From positions 1 through 7,960 of the forward strand of contig JAQGMD010000222.1 of assembly GCA_028292565.1 (NCBI GenBank): a stretch of 7,960 nucleotides of DNA. Direction: 5' to 3'. The stretch comes from Burkholderia sp. (GTDB lineage Bacteria; Pseudomonadota; Gammaproteobacteria; Burkholderiales; Burkholderiaceae). A program made the position numbers and the translations under genes. Positions 6,496 to 7,960 of this stretch are shown here, piece by piece. The notes beneath the pieces are model-generated. The model saw only the letters and a list, made by a program, of their open reading frames with translations, did no database searches and had not been told where the DNA came from. Each line of letters starts with the position of its first letter. Position 1 is the first letter of the stretch.

Positions 6496-6524
6496 TAGAT
6501 GGGGATCGGGCAACACATTTCAAG
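6496..6524 (-). promoter_or_regulatory. Sigma-32 (RpoH) heat-shock promoter for htpG
   Basis: On the minus strand, CTTGAAA (6524-6518) and CCCCATCTA (6504-6496) match the RpoH consensus -35 (CTTGAA) and -10 (CCCCATNTA). The spacer is 14 nt between CTTGAA and CCCCAT, the same spacing as I recall for the E. coli dnaK heat-shock promoter. Transcription would start near 6490, giving an htpG leader of roughly 210 nt. The -35 element overlaps the TGA stop codon of the upstream regulator gene. htpG is a classical RpoH target, which makes the match biologically coherent. Confidence 0.82.
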
Positions 6525-7960
6525 ACCGGCCGCCCGATCGTCCGACCTCGCGTTCCAGCAAGCGCAGCAGCCCGGGGTCGGTCATATTGGCAACGTTGAA
6601 ACGCATGCGGGTCGAAGGCAGCTGGTTCGGCGAAAACAGGCTGCCGGGCGCAAACAGGTAGCCATGTGCCAGGCCCTTTTCGGTCAGGACGTTGGTGTCG
6701 CAGCCGGTGTCGGCCCACAGGAACATGCCGGCAGCAGGGCCAATGTCCACGGTCAGGCCGACGCGCTCGAGCTGCTTGACGGTTTTGTCCCGGACACCGG
6801 CCAGTTTGCCACGCAAACGATCGACATGCTTGCGGTAGTGACCTTCCGACAGAATCTTGTAGACGACGCGTTCACCTATGTCGGACGTGGTGAGGGTGGA
6901 TAGCATTTTGCGGTCGGACAGCCGTTTCGCCATATCCTCCGAGGTCGCGATGAAGCCGACGCGCAGGTTGGCCGCCAGCGTCTTTGAAAAACCGCCAAGA
7001 TAGATCACGCGGTTCAGCTGGTCGAGCGCGGCGATGCGGGTGGCGGGCTGTACCGCGCCGCCGGGATGCATGTCGCAATAGATATCGTCTTCCACGATCG
7101 TAAAGTCATGCTGCTCGGCGATCTTCAGAATCTGGAATGCCTTCGCGGCCGAGAGCGAAGTGGAGGTCGGATTGTGCAGCACCGAGTTGATCACATACAG
7201 CTTCGGTTTATGCAGCGCCGCCAGCTCGGCCAGCTTCGCGACGTCGGGCCCATCGGACAGGCGCGGAATGCCGACGACTTTGGCCCCCAGCGTGGCGAAC
7301 GAACCGAACATCAGGAACCAGGCCGGATCATCGACAAAAATCGTATCGCCCGGTTGCGTAAAATGGCGCGCAATCAGGTCCAGCGCCTGCGTGACGCCGC
7401 AGGTGGTGACGAACTGTTCAGGTGTGGCGCCGATTTCGAGTTCGGCCAGCTTCAATTGCAATTGCTGGCGCAACGGCAGGAAACCTTGCGGATTCCCGTA
7501 CTGCAGCAGCAGGTTTTGATTCTGGCGGCTGATGGCCCGCAAGCCGTTGCCGACCAGTTCGGCATCCAGCCATTCGTTGGGCAACAGGCCGGAACCCGGC
7601 ATCTTGTGCGATGGGTGCTGCTGGCGGAACATATTGCGTACCAGCCAGACCACGTCAAGCTGTTGCGGCGGTTGTTCGCTCGGCCGCGCTTTGGTCGCTA
7701 TCATCGGCGAACGCTCCCGCACATAGAAGCCGGAACCGCGGCGCGAATCGAGATAGCCTCTGGCGACCAGCCGGTCGTAGGCTTCCACCACAGTGAAGCG
7801 CGACACCTGGTGCATGTCTGCGTACTGTCGGATAGACGGCATGCGTGCTCCGGTGCGCAGCAGCTTGTCGTCTATGCGCGCTTCCACCGAGCGGACGATC
7901 TGGTCCACCAGCGACTCGCCGCTTTCCCGTGACAATACTTGGGGCGAGGCCAGCGCCAGC
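6520..7960 (-). CDS. MocR-type GntR regulator with aminotransferase-like domain (5' end cut by window edge)
   Basis: Transcription regulator combining an N-terminal GntR winged helix-turn-helix with a PLP-dependent fold-type I aminotransferase-like domain. Numbered from a TTG at 7935, the HTH covers about 8-75 (ARMPSIRQYADMHQVSRFTV, then GYLDSRRGSGFYV). The aminotransferase-like domain follows from about 105: YGNPQG (146-151), VEDDIY (281-286, Asp for the pyridine nitrogen), GGFSKTL with the PLP Lys at 318, and the carboxylate-binding Arg region RMRFNVA (443-449). Upstream of the TTG the frame stays open to the edge, reading LALASPQV, and no ribosome binding site precedes the TTG, so I treat the true start as outside the window. 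All key residues remain, so it is probably functional. MocR proteins often control adjacent, frequently divergent, vitamin B6 or amino-acid genes, but that neighbour is not visible. The stop overlaps the htpG promoter. Confidence 0.92.
   Translation of the reverse strand, partial: LALASPQVLSRESGESLVDQIVRSVEARIDDKLLRTGARMPSIRQYADMHQVSRFTVVEAYDRLVARGYLDSRRGSGFYVRERSPMIATKARPSEQPPQQLDVVWLVRNMFRQQHPSHKMPGSGLLPNEWLDAELVGNGLRAISRQNQNLLLQYGNPQGFLPLRQQLQLKLAELEIGATPEQFVTTCGVTQALDLIARHFTQPGDTIFVDDPAWFLMFGSFATLGAKVVGIPRLSDGPDVAKLAELAALHKPKLYVINSVLHNPTSTSLSAAKAFQILKIAEQHDFTIVEDDIYCDMHPGGAVQPATRIAALDQLNRVIYLGGFSKTLAANLRVGFIATSEDMAKRLSDRKMLSTLTTSDIGERVVYKILSEGHYRKHVDRLRGKLAGVRDKTVKQLERVGLTVDIGPAAGMFLWADTGCDTNVLTEKGLAHGYLFAPGSLFSPNQLPSTRMRFNVANMTDPGLLRLLEREVGRSGGRS

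Noticed and set aside
7066..7932. 288-codon plus-strand frame antisense to the mocR-like gene
   Set aside because: Shadow of a well-supported MocR coding sequence; Gln/Arg/His-rich composition typical of reverse frames.

Overview
The window looks like an ordinary chromosomal stretch of a moderately GC-rich proteobacterium. Protein sequence style, gene content and Shine-Dalgarno signals suggest a betaproteobacterium (Burkholderiales, possibly Oxalobacteraceae). That placement is an inference from memory; no rRNA or phylogenetic marker was compared. I see no phage, integrase, insertion sequence, CRISPR, rRNA or tRNA signal.

Layout from left to right. Positions 1-177 are a short non-coding or edge region. 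Then come three minus-strand genes spaced closely enough to be one operon, read right to left: a family-6 uracil-DNA-glycosylase-superfamily enzyme (hypoxanthine/deoxyinosine glycosylase type, 2890-3396), a spermidine-synthase-like protein (2024-2842), and a solitary GspE/PilB-type secretion or pilus ATPase (178-1959). Divergent from them is a plus-strand short-chain dehydrogenase resembling E. coli YgfF (3456-4205). It converges on htpG, the bacterial Hsp90 (4367-6280, minus). Between them lie a clear intrinsic terminator for htpG and a second strong hairpin. Upstream of htpG is a 239-base gap, then a MocR/GntR-type regulator with an aminotransferase-like domain (minus, stop at 6520), whose 5' end runs off the right edge.

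The most informative signal is regulatory. A near-consensus sigma-32 heat-shock promoter for htpG (CTTGAA, 14 nt, CCCCAT) lies at 6496-6524 and overlaps the stop codon of the mocR-like gene. The htpG mRNA would then carry an approximately 210-nt leader containing three consecutive inverted repeats, one of them REP-like, plus a tandem 9-bp repeat just before the ribosome binding site. I found no convincing new multi-gene system. The protein-coding part is mostly conserved housekeeping and accessory metabolism.
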